Shown here in pieces: positions 28,721-37,863 of a stretch of 64,000 nucleotides of DNA. This stretch comes from Giesbergeria anulus (GTDB taxonomy: Bacteria > Pseudomonadota > Gammaproteobacteria > Burkholderiales > Burkholderiaceae_C). Position 1 is the first letter of the stretch, and each line of letters opens with the position of its first letter. A program made the translations under genes and the position numbers. The DNA lies in NCBI RefSeq assembly GCF_900111115.1, contig NZ_FOGD01000009.1:54572-118571 (forward strand), given 5' to 3'. The notes beneath the pieces were generated by a model. The model saw only the letters and a list, made by a program, of their open reading frames with translations. It had not been told where the DNA came from and did no database searches.

Positions 28721-28807
28721 AAGCTCCCCATGCCTTGAGTGAGTTAGCCCCTGAGGCCAGTGCCCCCAGCGACCACGCGTCAACGATGACAGGCTCAAGG
28801 CCGATTT

Positions 28808-29050
28808 CACGCAGATATGGTCACACTTGCCCTCTGTCGCAGGCTGCTTTGGCAAACCGACTTATCCACAGAAAAGCTGTGCCCAGGGAAAGTTATCCAC
28901 GCATATTCGGTCACGCTTCCCCATGGCGGGGGCTACTTTGGCACCGGTTGGCGCACTGGCTAGCATGGGGAACTCGGTTCCAGCCGCCCCAGGACCAAAG
29001 TTACGCATATACGGTCACGCTTCCCCTCTGTCGCAGATGCTTTTTTGAGG
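28808..29050 (+). repeat. Three iteron-like repeats with two DnaA boxes
   Basis: A repeat of about 45 bp starts near 28808, 28899 and 29003. Shared cores are CACGCAGATATGGTCACAC, CACGCATATTCGGTCACGC and TACGCATATACGGTCACGC, each followed by a C-rich run and a conserved GC(T/G)(G/A)C(T/A) patch. Between the first and second copies lies a perfect DnaA box, TTATCCACA (28862-28870), and a near-match, TTATCCACG, lies at 28893-28901. The rest of 28564-29258 has no convincing gene. The layout resembles a plasmid replication origin without its rep gene; this is inference. Confidence 0.5.
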
Positions 29051-29258
29051 GTGCTGGCTTGCGGGCCGGGGCGATTCAGCAGGCCAATGCCTGAGCTAGA
29101 GAGAATGCCTGCTAACAGCCAAGGGCTTGCGTGTTCAAGTAACAGCTTCACAGCGGACGTTCCCGTACCAAAGAGGACTACGGCACCGGCACCCAATGCA
29201 GCAAACATCTCGCTGTTCTCAGAGCATTCATCACTACATTTCAGTCGCTCTGGGGGAG

Positions 29259-29630
29259 TTACTTCACCGTGAAGCGGACAGTTATTGTCTTGTCACCAAA
29301 ACCGGTCAGGGTTGCGACTACCTTGGAGCCTTTGGTCAACTTGATATCCTTTGCCTCAAGCTTGTTTGCCCCAGTGGAGCTCAGCGTAGCTTCGGACTTT
29401 TCAGCTCCGTTCAGTACAGTCAATTTCCCGCTTGCCTTGTTCACATCAGCAGGAGCGTCATGGTCAACCACGTAGATGGCAGCACCATTTTCTTGAGGCA
29501 CCAGCTCAAACGACAAGTCTCTGGCTGACTGGACGATGCCACCATGTTGTGGCTTGGCACCGCCATGTGCCATTGCGTTCAAGCTCACCAACGACAAGCC
29601 CAGAATGGCAGCAGAAATTAGCTTCTTCAT
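29259..29630 (-). CDS. Small periplasmic protein of the Czc-type cluster
   Basis: 123-residue secreted protein: MKKLISAAILGLSLVSLNAMA is a signal peptide, and the mature N-terminus starts HGGAKPQHGG, a His/Gly-rich stretch able to bind metal. The rest is a small beta-rich domain (IYVVDHDAPADV, ATLTGFGDKTITVRFTVK). The frame is open a further 47 codons upstream, inside the end of the RND gene, but only the ATG at 29630 gives a signal peptide. It is last in the efflux operon, 61 bp after the RND permease. It is probably a periplasmic metal chaperone or sensor; function is inferred from position only. Confidence 0.75.
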   Translation of the reverse strand: MKKLISAAILGLSLVSLNAMAHGGAKPQHGGIVQSARDLSFELVPQENGAAIYVVDHDAPADVNKASGKLTVLNGAEKSEATLSSTGANKLEAKDIKLTKGSKVVATLTGFGDKTITVRFTVK

Positions 29631-29691
29631 GAAAAATCCTCTTGGAAGAATGAGGCGCATCACGGGCTGCGCCTCAAAGCCCGTAAAAGTG

Positions 29692-32600
29692 TCAGAAGGC
29701 TTCCTGACCAGAAGCGGACTCTTGAGCCTCTGGTTGCTCGAAAAGCAGTCGTTCGGTCGCTTTCTTGCCAAACGCTAGGTACATCAGTGGGGTGAGTAGC
29801 GTGTCCAGAATGGTCGAACTCACCAGACCACCAAAGATGACCACAGCCACGGGATGCAGAATCTCTTTGCCCGGGGCGTCTGCAGACAGCAGCAGTGGTG
29901 TCAACGCGAATGCTGCAACCAACGCTGTCATAAGCACTGGCGTCAAGCGCTCCAGAGAGCCACGAACTACCATCGTCTCTCCAAAGGTCTCACCTTCAAA
30001 CTTGCACAGGTTGATGTAGTGGCTAACCTTGAGAATGCCGTTACGTACAGCAATACCAGTCAGGGTGATGAAGCCCACCATAGAGGCAACCGACAAAGTC
30101 ACACCAGACAGCCACATCGCAATAACGCTACCGACCAGCGCTAACGGAATGTTGGCCATGATGATGAGTGCTAGCGTCGTTGAGCGGTAGCGCGAGTACA
30201 GCACCAGGAAGACCAGGGCCAAGGACATGAGCGACAGGCCCAAAATCTTCTGAGCGGCTTGCTCTTGCGCTTGGAACTGACCTTCCAGTGAGATGGAATT
30301 GCCACTCGGTAACGAGGTACTTTCAATCACCGCTCGGATATCGCGCACGATACGGCTCATGTCTGAACCATCGGTGTTCGCATACACAACAATGCGTCGG
30401 CGACCATTTTCTCGACCGATTTGATTAGGGCCGTCGGTCTCTGTCACAGTGGCAATAGAGGAGACAGGGATGCGACCCGAAGGTGTATCGATAAGCGTAC
30501 GCGCTAGGTCTTGGGGGCTGCGTGCCTCATCTGGCAAGCGCACAACCAACTCATAACGACGCGCACCATCGACAATCTGTGCTCCATGTGCGCCGTCCGT
30601 GAGCGTTTGCAATATGCGAATGGCTTCACCGGAGGACAAACCAGCCTGTGCCGCTTTCTGGTGGTCGATTTGCACCGTGATTTGCGGAATCAACACCTGC
30701 TTTTCCACAGTCAGGTCAACCAGCCCGGGTACGGTCGAAAGTCGCTGACGCATTTGTTCGGCCAGCCCGCGCAGGGTATCGGTGTCATCACCTGAAATCT
30801 TCAAGGCAATTTGCGCTCGCACACCAGACAGCAAGTGGTCCAAACGGTGAGAAATAGGCTGCCCCACGGCCACTTGTGCGGGAAGAACAGATAGTTTCTC
30901 CCGAATATCTGCCATCACAGCTTCCCGTCCGCGATTGCTGCGTTTGAGGTCAACGTCAATTTCAGCAGAGTGAACTCCCTCGGCATGCTCGTCCAACTCT
31001 GCACGACCAGTGCGGCGACCCACCTGAGTAACTTCTGGAACTTCGCTAATCAGCGTTTCAGCCAATGAGCCCATGCGGTTCGCGCCTGCCAGTGAGGTAC
31101 CAGGATTGAAGACCATACCCAGCACCAGCGAGCCTTCATTGAATGCCGGCAGAAATGCCCTTGGAAAAAACGGCACACTTGCTGCGGCAACCGCGACAGC
31201 CAGAGCTGCCGCGCCCATCAGAGCCGTGCTGCGAGGAAACGACCATACCAGCAGGTGCTCATCCCAACGCTTGAGCCACTTAACAATGGGACTGTCGCCG
31301 TGGTCCAGACGCTTCATTTTGGGCAGCAAATAGGAACACAGGACTGGTGTCACCGTCATCGAGACAAGCATCGAGGCCAAGATGGAGATGATGTATGCAA
31401 TGCCCAGCGGGGAGAAAAGACGCCCTTCGACACCTGGCAAAGCAAACAGAGGAACGAACACCAGAACCACGATGGCCGTGGCATACACGATGCCAGAACG
31501 TACCTCGACACTGGCTCTGCGCACCACCTCAAGAGTGGAAACTGGGTACTCTAGCTCCCGGTTTTGCTTCAAGCGCCTCAGGATGTTTTCTACGTCAACG
31601 ACGGCATCATCCACCAACTCGCCAATGGCAATCGCAAGCCCACCCAATGTCATCACATTGATGGACTGCCCCATTAGCTGGAACACCAGAGCAGTCACCG
31701 CCAATGACAACGGAATTGCCACCAGCGAGATGAGAGTAGTCCGAGCTGACAGCAAGAATGCAAACAAGATGATGGCTACCATGATAGCGCCGTCTCGCAA
31801 AGCCTCAGTGACGTTGCCAATGGAGGCCTGGATGAAATCAGCTTGCCGGAACAATGCACGAGGTTCGCTCAGACCTGCGGGACGACCTTTGTTCAGCTCT
31901 CGCAGTGCTTGTTCGATATCACGTGTGACTCGTACCGTGTCCGCTTCCGGCTGCTTCTGGATGCTCACGATGACAGCCGGAGAGCCGTTGTACCCGCCAT
32001 CGCCTCGCTTCATCGCTGGTGCATAGCGAACATTTGCCACTTGCTCCAGATGTATCGCTCGTCCTTCGGACCAGGCCACCGCAATCGTCTGAAGGTCTTC
32101 TACCTTGTTGGTACGACCAATATGACGAATCAGATATTCGCGACTATTGAGGTCGATGAATCCGCCGCCGGCGTTCCCAGCAAAGCCTTTCAGCGCAGCT
32201 TCAATCTGTGTAAGACTCACCCCAAACTGCGCCATGCGCGCTGTGTCGGGCTCTACCCTCAGTTGACGTACTTCACCGCCAATAGGGATGACTTGCGATA
32301 CACCTTGAACGGCCAATAAGCGCGGCCGCAACACGAAGTCTGCATATTCACGTGCCTGCATGGGTGAAGCTGTTGCACCCTTGTCATTCACGTTGAGGGG
32401 CAAGGCCAAGAGCATGATTTCGCCCATGATGGACGAGACAGGCCCCATGACAGGTACCACATCTGCGGGCAAACGCTCCCGAACAAGGGAAAGACGCTCT
32501 GCAACCAATTGGCGATTGCGGTAGACGTCAGTTCCCCAGTCAAACTCGGCATAGAGAATAGATAAGCCGACACCAGACATCGAGCGCACCCGCGTCACGC

Positions 32601-32832
32601 CAGGCATGCCGTTCAAGGCGGTCTCTATCGGAAAGGTGACCAGTTGCTCCACTTCTTCGGGAGCCATGCCACCTGCTTCCGTCAACACAGTGATAAGCGG
32701 TTTATTGAGGTCAGGAAAGACATCAACAGGGGTGCGCAGCGCAGTGATGGTGCCGTAGACCATCAGTATTGCTGCGAATGCGAGCACAAACAGCCTGTTG
32801 TGCAAGCTGCTTCGGACAATCCAGTTGAACAT
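29692..32832 (-). CDS. Heavy-metal RND efflux permease (CzcA/CusA family)
   Basis: Inner-membrane proton-driven exporter of 1046 residues, the energised part of a tripartite efflux pump. Visible: N-terminal helix [20 protein letters not shown], porter-domain motifs such as [21 protein letters not shown], and the fourth helix [21 protein letters not shown] with the acidic residues that relay protons. The second half repeats the fold ([15 protein letters not shown]). The [12 protein letters not shown] signature differs from the classical zinc, cobalt-nickel and copper-silver subclasses, so the exported ion is not assigned. It follows the adaptor gene after 16 bp. Confidence 0.9.
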   Translation of the reverse strand: MFNWIVRSSLHNRLFVLAFAAILMVYGTITALRTPVDVFPDLNKPLITVLTEAGGMAPEEVEQLVTFPIETALNGMPGVTRVRSMSGVGLSILYAEFDWGTDVYRNRQLVAERLSLVRERLPADVVPVMGPVSSIMGEIMLLALPLNVNDKGATASPMQAREYADFVLRPRLLAVQGVSQVIPIGGEVRQLRVEPDTARMAQFGVSLTQIEAALKGFAGNAGGGFIDLNSREYLIRHIGRTNKVEDLQTIAVAWSEGRAIHLEQVANVRYAPAMKRGDGGYNGSPAVIVSIQKQPEADTVRVTRDIEQALRELNKGRPAGLSEPRALFRQADFIQASIGNVTEALRDGAIMVAIILFAFLLSARTTLISLVAIPLSLAVTALVFQLMGQSINVMTLGGLAIAIGELVDDAVVDVENILRRLKQNRELEYPVSTLEVVRRASVEVRSGIVYATAIVVLVFVPLFALPGVEGRLFSPLGIAYIISILASMLVSMTVTPVLCSYLLPKMKRLDHGDSPIVKWLKRWDEHLLVWSFPRSTALMGAAALAVAVAAASVPFFPRAFLPAFNEGSLVLGMVFNPGTSLAGANRMGSLAETLISEVPEVTQVGRRTGRAELDEHAEGVHSAEIDVDLKRSNRGREAVMADIREKLSVLPAQVAVGQPISHRLDHLLSGVRAQIALKISGDDTDTLRGLAEQMRQRLSTVPGLVDLTVEKQVLIPQITVQIDHQKAAQAGLSSGEAIRILQTLTDGAHGAQIVDGARRYELVVRLPDEARSPQDLARTLIDTPSGRIPVSSIATVTETDGPNQIGRENGRRRIVVYANTDGSDMSRIVRDIRAVIESTSLPSGNSISLEGQFQAQEQAAQKILGLSLMSLALVFLVLYSRYRSTTLALIIMANIPLALVGSVIAMWLSGVTLSVASMVGFITLTGIAVRNGILKVSHYINLCKFEGETFGETMVVRGSLERLTPVLMTALVAAFALTPLLLSADAPGKEILHPVAVVIFGGLVSSTILDTLLTPLMYLAFGKKATERLLFEQPEAQESASGQEAF

Positions 32833-32848
32833 TTACGTTAACTCCTGC

Positions 32849-33967
32849 TCAGCGGATTTGCGCGATGAGTGATGCGCCTTGTGTCACCACACGATTCTCA
32901 TCACCCAACCCCTTGGTCACAACGATGCGAGTTGCGTCAAGCGCTTGGTATTGAACAGGCTGAGGGATGTATCGCTCGGCACCAGACTTAATCCATACGA
33001 CAGGCTCGTTAGCTGGATTGCGCGTAATGGACTCTGCTGGCAAAACATAGCCTTTGATGGACTGCTTGGCGTTCGCAATGACCGTGATGGGCTGTCCAAT
33101 AGCCAACGGTAACTCTTTGGCGCTGCCGCTGGTACTCGCCTTGAACGTGATGGGTAGAACACCTTCGCGCAGGCTGCGACCAATACCGACTAGCTCAAGC
33201 CGAACGTCAGGTGAGCCCTTGACCGAAGCATTGCTGATACTTGCTGCCAGTGTTGAATCAGCGGTCGTCGCTTCCACCATGACCTTGGCCGGGTCAGTTA
33301 TCTCGAACAGAACATCCTTAGTTTCAACGACTTGGCCAATCACTACATTGGAACGAGCAATCACCCCTGAGACCGGAGCAACAACCGACTCTTTGCTTGA
33401 GAGACTCCCACCGATAGCTCGCTCCCGAGCCGTAAGGCTTGCCAGCTCGCTTTGCGCAGACTCAATCTCCTTACGAGGAACTGAACCCTCAAGACCTTTC
33501 AGACGGTCCACGCGCTTCTGTGCAATGTCACGCGCACCTTGAAGTTCGGCCAGTTGTGCACGTTGGCTGGCTAATGCCAAAGGGTCGGCTTTAAAAACCA
33601 CGGTAGCCAGTACATCTCCTTTACGCACTGCTTTTCCAGCGAATGGAAGTCCCGTACGGCCTGCGTCCACCTTCCCCCCCATGACTGCCTGTACCAGACC
33701 ACTCGCATTCGGGTCTGCGACTACTTTTGCGGGTAGTTCCATCGCAATGTTTGCGTCACTTTGCAATGCAATCTGAGTACGAATGGCGAGTCGACGTTGC
33801 GACAGCATCGGAACATTGACGCTGCCATCAGGTAGCCGTCCCAAACCTGTCGCCGATGGTGTGGCGCTTGCGGTATCCAGATGTTCTCCGTTGGGGCCAT
33901 GAGCGCCAGGAGATGCTTGAACAGTTCCGGCAATCAGCGCTAGAGAAAAAATAACTGCGGACTTCAC
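32849..33967 (-). CDS. RND efflux periplasmic adaptor (CzcB-like)
   Basis: Membrane-fusion protein of 372 residues that bridges the RND permease and the outer-membrane channel. It has a signal peptide, then a coiled-coil hairpin (about residues 135-185), a lipoyl half-motif (VVAPVSGVIARSNVVIGQVV) and a beta-barrel domain. Directly after the signal cleavage site it carries SPGAHGPNGEHLD, the same 13 residues as the neighbouring membrane protein. It starts with GTG in a 4-bp GTGA overlap with that gene's stop codon, so translation is coupled. Confidence 0.88.
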   Translation of the reverse strand: MKSAVIFSLALIAGTVQASPGAHGPNGEHLDTASATPSATGLGRLPDGSVNVPMLSQRRLAIRTQIALQSDANIAMELPAKVVADPNASGLVQAVMGGKVDAGRTGLPFAGKAVRKGDVLATVVFKADPLALASQRAQLAELQGARDIAQKRVDRLKGLEGSVPRKEIESAQSELASLTARERAIGGSLSSKESVVAPVSGVIARSNVVIGQVVETKDVLFEITDPAKVMVEATTADSTLAASISNASVKGSPDVRLELVGIGRSLREGVLPITFKASTSGSAKELPLAIGQPITVIANAKQSIKGYVLPAESITRNPANEPVVWIKSGAERYIPQPVQYQALDATRIVVTKGLGDENRVVTQGASLIAQIR

Positions 33968-34584
33968 TGTGTGCCTCCCTTAACGCTCACGTTACGCTTG
34001 CTTGCCGAACGGCCCAAAAGCCACCCCGTCCCACCGGCTGCCAGAAGTGCCGCAAGTGCGAGCCCCCCGTAAATCAGCTTGTTGTTATGACCATGTCCAT
34101 GCTCTGCATCACCTGAGGTCGCGGTGGGTTTACCCACCTCAAGCGTTCCATCAAGCAGGTCTGATTCATTGCCATCCACCAAGGTGATGACCAAGGCATG
34201 CGAACCAGGCGTGGAGAGCGCTTTGAGAAAGCTCTCATCAGCTACGGCATAGTCACCTTGGTCAGAGTGGAAAGGTGCCGTGGCCTTGAGCTCTCCAAAC
34301 TCGACTTCAACCTTTGCACCATCAACTGGCTCATTGGTAGCAAAGCGGTTGATGAACATGGAAAGCTCTCCGCCCTGTAAACGTCCAACCAACTCATACG
34401 CCTCAGACTTGGCTTCGAATCTGGGGTTTGTGGAGGTCGCGCCAGCCTTTGGAGCTCCATCTAGGTGCTCACCATTAGGGCCGTGTGCTCCCGGAGATGC
34501 GCTGACGTTGGTGAAGAGAACGGTCAATCCGCTCAGTACGAGAAACCGCTTCAAGGTCATTAATACGTTGGATTGTTTATTCAT
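33964..34584 (-). CDS. Membrane-anchored His-motif protein of the efflux operon
   Basis: 206-residue protein with an N-terminal signal peptide, the mature start SPGAHGPNGEHLDG, a beta-rich domain (FEAKSEAYELVGRLQGGELS, then LVDGNESDLLDGTLEVGKP), a short His run (EHGHGHNNK) and a single C-terminal transmembrane helix (about residues 169-189) followed by positive residues. It should therefore face the periplasm. It sits between the outer-membrane channel and adaptor genes with 4-bp overlaps on both sides, the position of a dedicated pump component. It may gather metal for the pump; this is inference. Confidence 0.7.
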   Translation of the reverse strand: MNKQSNVLMTLKRFLVLSGLTVLFTNVSASPGAHGPNGEHLDGAPKAGATSTNPRFEAKSEAYELVGRLQGGELSMFINRFATNEPVDGAKVEVEFGELKATAPFHSDQGDYAVADESFLKALSTPGSHALVITLVDGNESDLLDGTLEVGKPTATSGDAEHGHGHNNKLIYGGLALAALLAAGGTGWLLGRSASKRNVSVKGGTQ

Positions 34585-35840
34585 GGCAGTTGACCGTAGG
34601 CCTGTTGAAGTCGTGCACGTGCAAGTCCCATCGCCGCTTCCTGGCGAGCAACGCTGAACTCGGATTGGGCAGAGGCGTTTGTGGCCCGTAGAAGTTCGAG
34701 AAGAGCTGTTTCGCCGGCGTTAAAGGAGCTGCGCATCAACTGAGAACGCTCCTTCAACATCGAAGACCTAGCTTTCTCCGCTTCGAGCTGGGTGTGGATT
34801 GACCGAAGATGGGAGGTGGCGTTGTCGACAGCTGCTACTAAAGCGGTTCGCCGCACTTGCTCACGACTTTGTGCAATCTCAAGCTCTGATAGCGCAGCCG
34901 CCTCAAGCGGCGCATTCCGGTCCGCAGTACCTAATGGGATGCGAAGGGCAACACCAAGGCTGTTGGCGGACCCCATTCCCCGTCCACCGACGTCCTGGCG
35001 CATGGATGTGATGAGCTCGGGGGCGTCACGTTTGGACTTGTCAACTAAAGTCACACGCTTTTGAGCAACGGCCACTTGTTGAGCCACAAAGCGCAATTCA
35101 GGATGTTCCTCCAGATTACGTGCCACGACCTGCTCCATGTCCGCAGGCAAAGTACTTGGTACTTGCACAAGGCCTGTTAACGCTGTCCATTGGCGCTTCG
35201 CAGCGCCCAATTGTTGGATAGCTTGCGTATGCGTCGTTTGTGCATTCAGTAATTCGCCCTTGGCCGCCAGTGCGTCAGTCCGTGCCAAGTCTCCTGCGCT
35301 TACTCGTTTGTCAACGTCATCTGCAATTGCTTGGAACAAGGCAACTTGCTGTTCAGTCAATTTCATGCTGGCTTCAAGCTCAGCAATTTGCCACAGGAGC
35401 TCACGCGTGGACTCGGCAACTCGAAGCCGCGCTTCATCATGGGATAGTTTCGAGAGCTCCAGTGCCGCGCTCGCCACGTCTTGCTTTGCAGCCTTTTGTC
35501 CAGGTAGCCATAAAGGAACCGCAACGCTTATTTCAGTCTCACGCGCGCCCTTGTTGCTTTGCAGCCGGTCATTACGGTGTGAGACCTCCACGAAAGGCGG
35601 GGCAGCCCATAATGCTTCCGCACGAAATTTTTCTGCTTGAGCTTGCCTATTGAGGCCAGCGACCTCGGAAGCGGCTACAGCACGTTTCCAAGCTGCCTCG
35701 AAGGCGGAAACAAGAGTAGTTTTTGCAGTGGTGCTAGTTTCATTGAAACTGATAGCGCTATTTTGCGGCTGCGCATGAGACACGCACGCCAGCATGAGTC
35801 CAGCAATGGTGCAGGACCTCAAGACGATTAAGAAATTCAC
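34581..35840 (-). CDS. TolC-family outer-membrane efflux channel (CzcC-like)
   Basis: Outer-membrane exit duct of the tripartite pump, about 419 residues. After a signal peptide (IAGLMLACVSHA) the protein is largely alpha-helical, with long coiled-coil stretches in two internally similar halves (ARLRVAESTRELLWQIAELE; QSREQVRRTALVAAVDNAT), as expected for TolC. GTG at 35840 has AGAGG upstream and gives a clean signal peptide; a TTG 9 codons earlier is an alternative. It is the first structural gene of the efflux operon and overlaps the next gene by 4 bp. Confidence 0.85.
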   Translation of the reverse strand: MNFLIVLRSCTIAGLMLACVSHAQPQNSAISFNETSTTAKTTLVSAFEAAWKRAVAASEVAGLNRQAQAEKFRAEALWAAPPFVEVSHRNDRLQSNKGARETEISVAVPLWLPGQKAAKQDVASAALELSKLSHDEARLRVAESTRELLWQIAELEASMKLTEQQVALFQAIADDVDKRVSAGDLARTDALAAKGELLNAQTTHTQAIQQLGAAKRQWTALTGLVQVPSTLPADMEQVVARNLEEHPELRFVAQQVAVAQKRVTLVDKSKRDAPELITSMRQDVGGRGMGSANSLGVALRIPLGTADRNAPLEAAALSELEIAQSREQVRRTALVAAVDNATSHLRSIHTQLEAEKARSSMLKERSQLMRSSFNAGETALLELLRATNASAQSEFSVARQEAAMGLARARLQQAYGQLP

Positions 35841-35949
35841 AAAGCCTCTAGTTGCTCGGCGCACCAAGTGGCTCCGCCAGACAGGGTCAAGCGGGCTAGT
35901 TGGACGCAGGGAAAGGGATGGCCTCAGCAGTTGAAGCCGACCGAAACAG

Positions 35950-36300
35950 CTAGGCGATGTGTTTGGGAGGGCGTCTAGGCCCTTCCAGAATGGGATAAGG
36001 CAATTTCGCAGTCACCCATTCCAATGGTGATGCAGAGGTCCAATCAGGCACGAAGACGCTGGAAAGGGATGTGTCCAAAGATGCACTGGGCAAGCTGTCA
36101 CTGACAAGGTGCAAAACAGAGTCAGAAGATTGGTCAATAGACACAGCACCATCTTTGTGGTGGTGTCCAGCCTCCTGCAGGTGCAGGACGGCGTGCTCGC
36201 GTTCTTCAGTTGATGCAAATGCAGGAATCTGACCTGCCACCGCGACGGCTTGCCAGAAAAAGCTCAGCAACAGAAAGAAGATGCCTAGACAGCGACACAT
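35950..36300 (-). CDS. CzcI-like small periplasmic protein
   Basis: 116-residue protein with an N-terminal hydrophobic signal (IFFLLLSFFWQAVAVAG), a His-rich patch (EAGHHHKDG at residues 43-51) and a proline/basic tail (EGPRRPPKHIA). Size, His patch and position directly before the outer-membrane channel fit the CzcI type of regulator-like protein found first in czc operons. Similarity beyond these features is weak. It likely modulates metal induction in the periplasm. Confidence 0.55.
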   Translation of the reverse strand: MCRCLGIFFLLLSFFWQAVAVAGQIPAFASTEEREHAVLHLQEAGHHHKDGAVSIDQSSDSVLHLVSDSLPSASLDTSLSSVFVPDWTSASPLEWVTAKLPYPILEGPRRPPKHIA

Positions 36301-36394
36301 AACCGAAAATTATATCTGATGGCAAATTACATTAAATTCCTGTGGTAAGCCGATTTTTCTGGGGCTAGATGAGCCTAAGCCCCCAATCGAGACC

Positions 36395-36475
36395 TCACTT
36401 TGGCACGGAACTCACTGTATGAAGTGCGCGTTCAATGCGGTCAATTTTGGGGCGTTCACGGGTAACCGACTTCAT
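36395..36475 (-). pseudogene. 5' remnant of a second chrB-type gene
   Basis: A 26-codon frame beginning MKSVTRERPKIDRI and ending after ERALHTVSSVPK. The first 14 residues match the conserved start of single-domain ChrB proteins (by family knowledge: M-K-x-V-T-R-E-R-P-K-I-D-R-I, followed by A-C-P-W-L-I). Similarity stops at residue 14, so the gene was truncated by deletion, with the junction near 36433. It begins 11 bp downstream of chrA, where such a gene normally sits. Confidence 0.6.
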
Positions 36476-36486
36476 CACTAGCCTCC

Positions 36487-37863
36487 TCAAACATTGAGAT
36501 GGACAGCAGCAGCGCCGAACTGGAAGGCTAGGCCGGCGATACCGGAACCAAGTACGACTGGAATGACACCCACCTTGAACCGAAACAGCGCAAGACCTGC
36601 GGCCAGACCAATGAAGGCAGAGGCCCACTCAAAGTGGCCACTCAGGCCCTGCGGCCACAGCACGTGGTATGCGAAGAACACTGCGAGGTTGACAATGACC
36701 CCTACGACGGCTGCCGTGATACCGGTCAGCGGTGCGGTGAACTTTAGGTTGCCGTGCGTCGACTCGATGAATGGGCCACCGAGCAAGATAAAGAAGAACG
36801 ATGGTAGGAAGGTGAAAAATGTGACGACCGTTGCCGCTGCCGCGCCGGCTAGAAACAGGGAGTCGCTGCCGAAGATGGCTTTCGTCCAGCCGCCAACGAA
36901 GCCAACGAAGGCCACTACCATGATGAGCGGTCCTGGAGTCGTCTCGCCGAGCGCGAGGCCGTCAATCATCTGTGGCGCGGTGAGCCACTGGTAGTGGTCA
37001 ACGCCGCCTTGATAGACGTATGGCAAAACTGCATAGGCTCCGCCAAATGTCATCAGTGCCGCTTTGGTGAAAAACCAACCCATCTGGGTCAGCACGCCGT
37101 TCCAGCCATAGACAGCAGTCAGCGTGCCCAGCATGACAGCCCACAAGGCGAAGCTCACCACCAAGACAGTACGGAAGCACGACCAGGAAAACAGCGCATG
37201 CACCGGTGTCGGCGTATGGTCGTCGATGAGAGCTGCACCGTAGGCCTTCTTTGACGCGCCGTGCCCGCCGCCGGCTCTGAACTTGTCGGGTGCGTATTTG
37301 CCACCAAAGTACCCGATAAGACCGGCCATCAGCACGATGAGTGGGAACGGTAGGTCGAGGGCGAAGATGGCTACGAAAGCCCCTGCCGCAATCCCCCACA
37401 GCCAAGCGTTCTTCAGCGCCCGAGAACCGACGCGATAGGCGGCGTGAACCACTAGGGCGGTCACGGAGGGTTTGATGCCGTAGAACAGCCCTGCGATGAC
37501 AGGTATGTTGCCGAAGGCCATGTAGACCCACGACAGTGCGATGAGGATAAACAGCGACGGCAGCACAAACAGCCCGCCAGCAACGATGCCACCCCAGGTT
37601 CGGTGCATCAGCCAGCCGATGTAAGTCGCCAACTGTTGAGCTTCGGGGCCTGGAAGCAACATACAGTAATTGAGGGCATGCAGGAACCGGTTCTCCGAAA
37701 TCCAGCGCCGCCGAACAACAAGCTCCTCATGCATGATGGCTATCTGCCCGGCGGGTCCGCCGAAGCTGATGAAGCCAAGCTTGAGCCAATATTTGAAGGC
37801 CTCGGCCCGTGTCAGCTCCTGTGGCTGGGTTTCAACCGAGTCGATGGCGGTCTCAGTGGTCAT
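36487..37863 (-). CDS. chrA: Chromate transporter ChrA
   Basis: Inner-membrane chromate exporter of the CHR family, 458 residues, with two homologous halves. First half: KYWLKLGFISFGGPAGQIAI and CMLLPGPEAQQLATYIGW; second half: FFTKAALMTFGGAYAVLPYV and ALGETTPGPLIMVVAFVGF. These paired FGGP / FGG and PGP motifs are diagnostic. ATG at 37863 was chosen because family similarity starts there; the frame is open for 53 more codons inside chrB. It overlaps the end of chrB by 11 bp, so the two are co-expressed. Confidence 0.94.
   Translation of the reverse strand: MTTETAIDSVETQPQELTRAEAFKYWLKLGFISFGGPAGQIAIMHEELVVRRRWISENRFLHALNYCMLLPGPEAQQLATYIGWLMHRTWGGIVAGGLFVLPSLFILIALSWVYMAFGNIPVIAGLFYGIKPSVTALVVHAAYRVGSRALKNAWLWGIAAGAFVAIFALDLPFPLIVLMAGLIGYFGGKYAPDKFRAGGGHGASKKAYGAALIDDHTPTPVHALFSWSCFRTVLVVSFALWAVMLGTLTAVYGWNGVLTQMGWFFTKAALMTFGGAYAVLPYVYQGGVDHYQWLTAPQMIDGLALGETTPGPLIMVVAFVGFVGGWTKAIFGSDSLFLAGAAAATVVTFFTFLPSFFFILLGGPFIESTHGNLKFTAPLTGITAAVVGVIVNLAVFFAYHVLWPQGLSGHFEWASAFIGLAAGLALFRFKVGVIPVVLGSGIAGLAFQFGAAAVHLNV

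Noticed and set aside
36361..36394. Stem GGGGCT / AGCCCC as the terminator of the chromate operon
   Set aside because: The stem is short with a mismatched interior and has no T-tract on the relevant strand.
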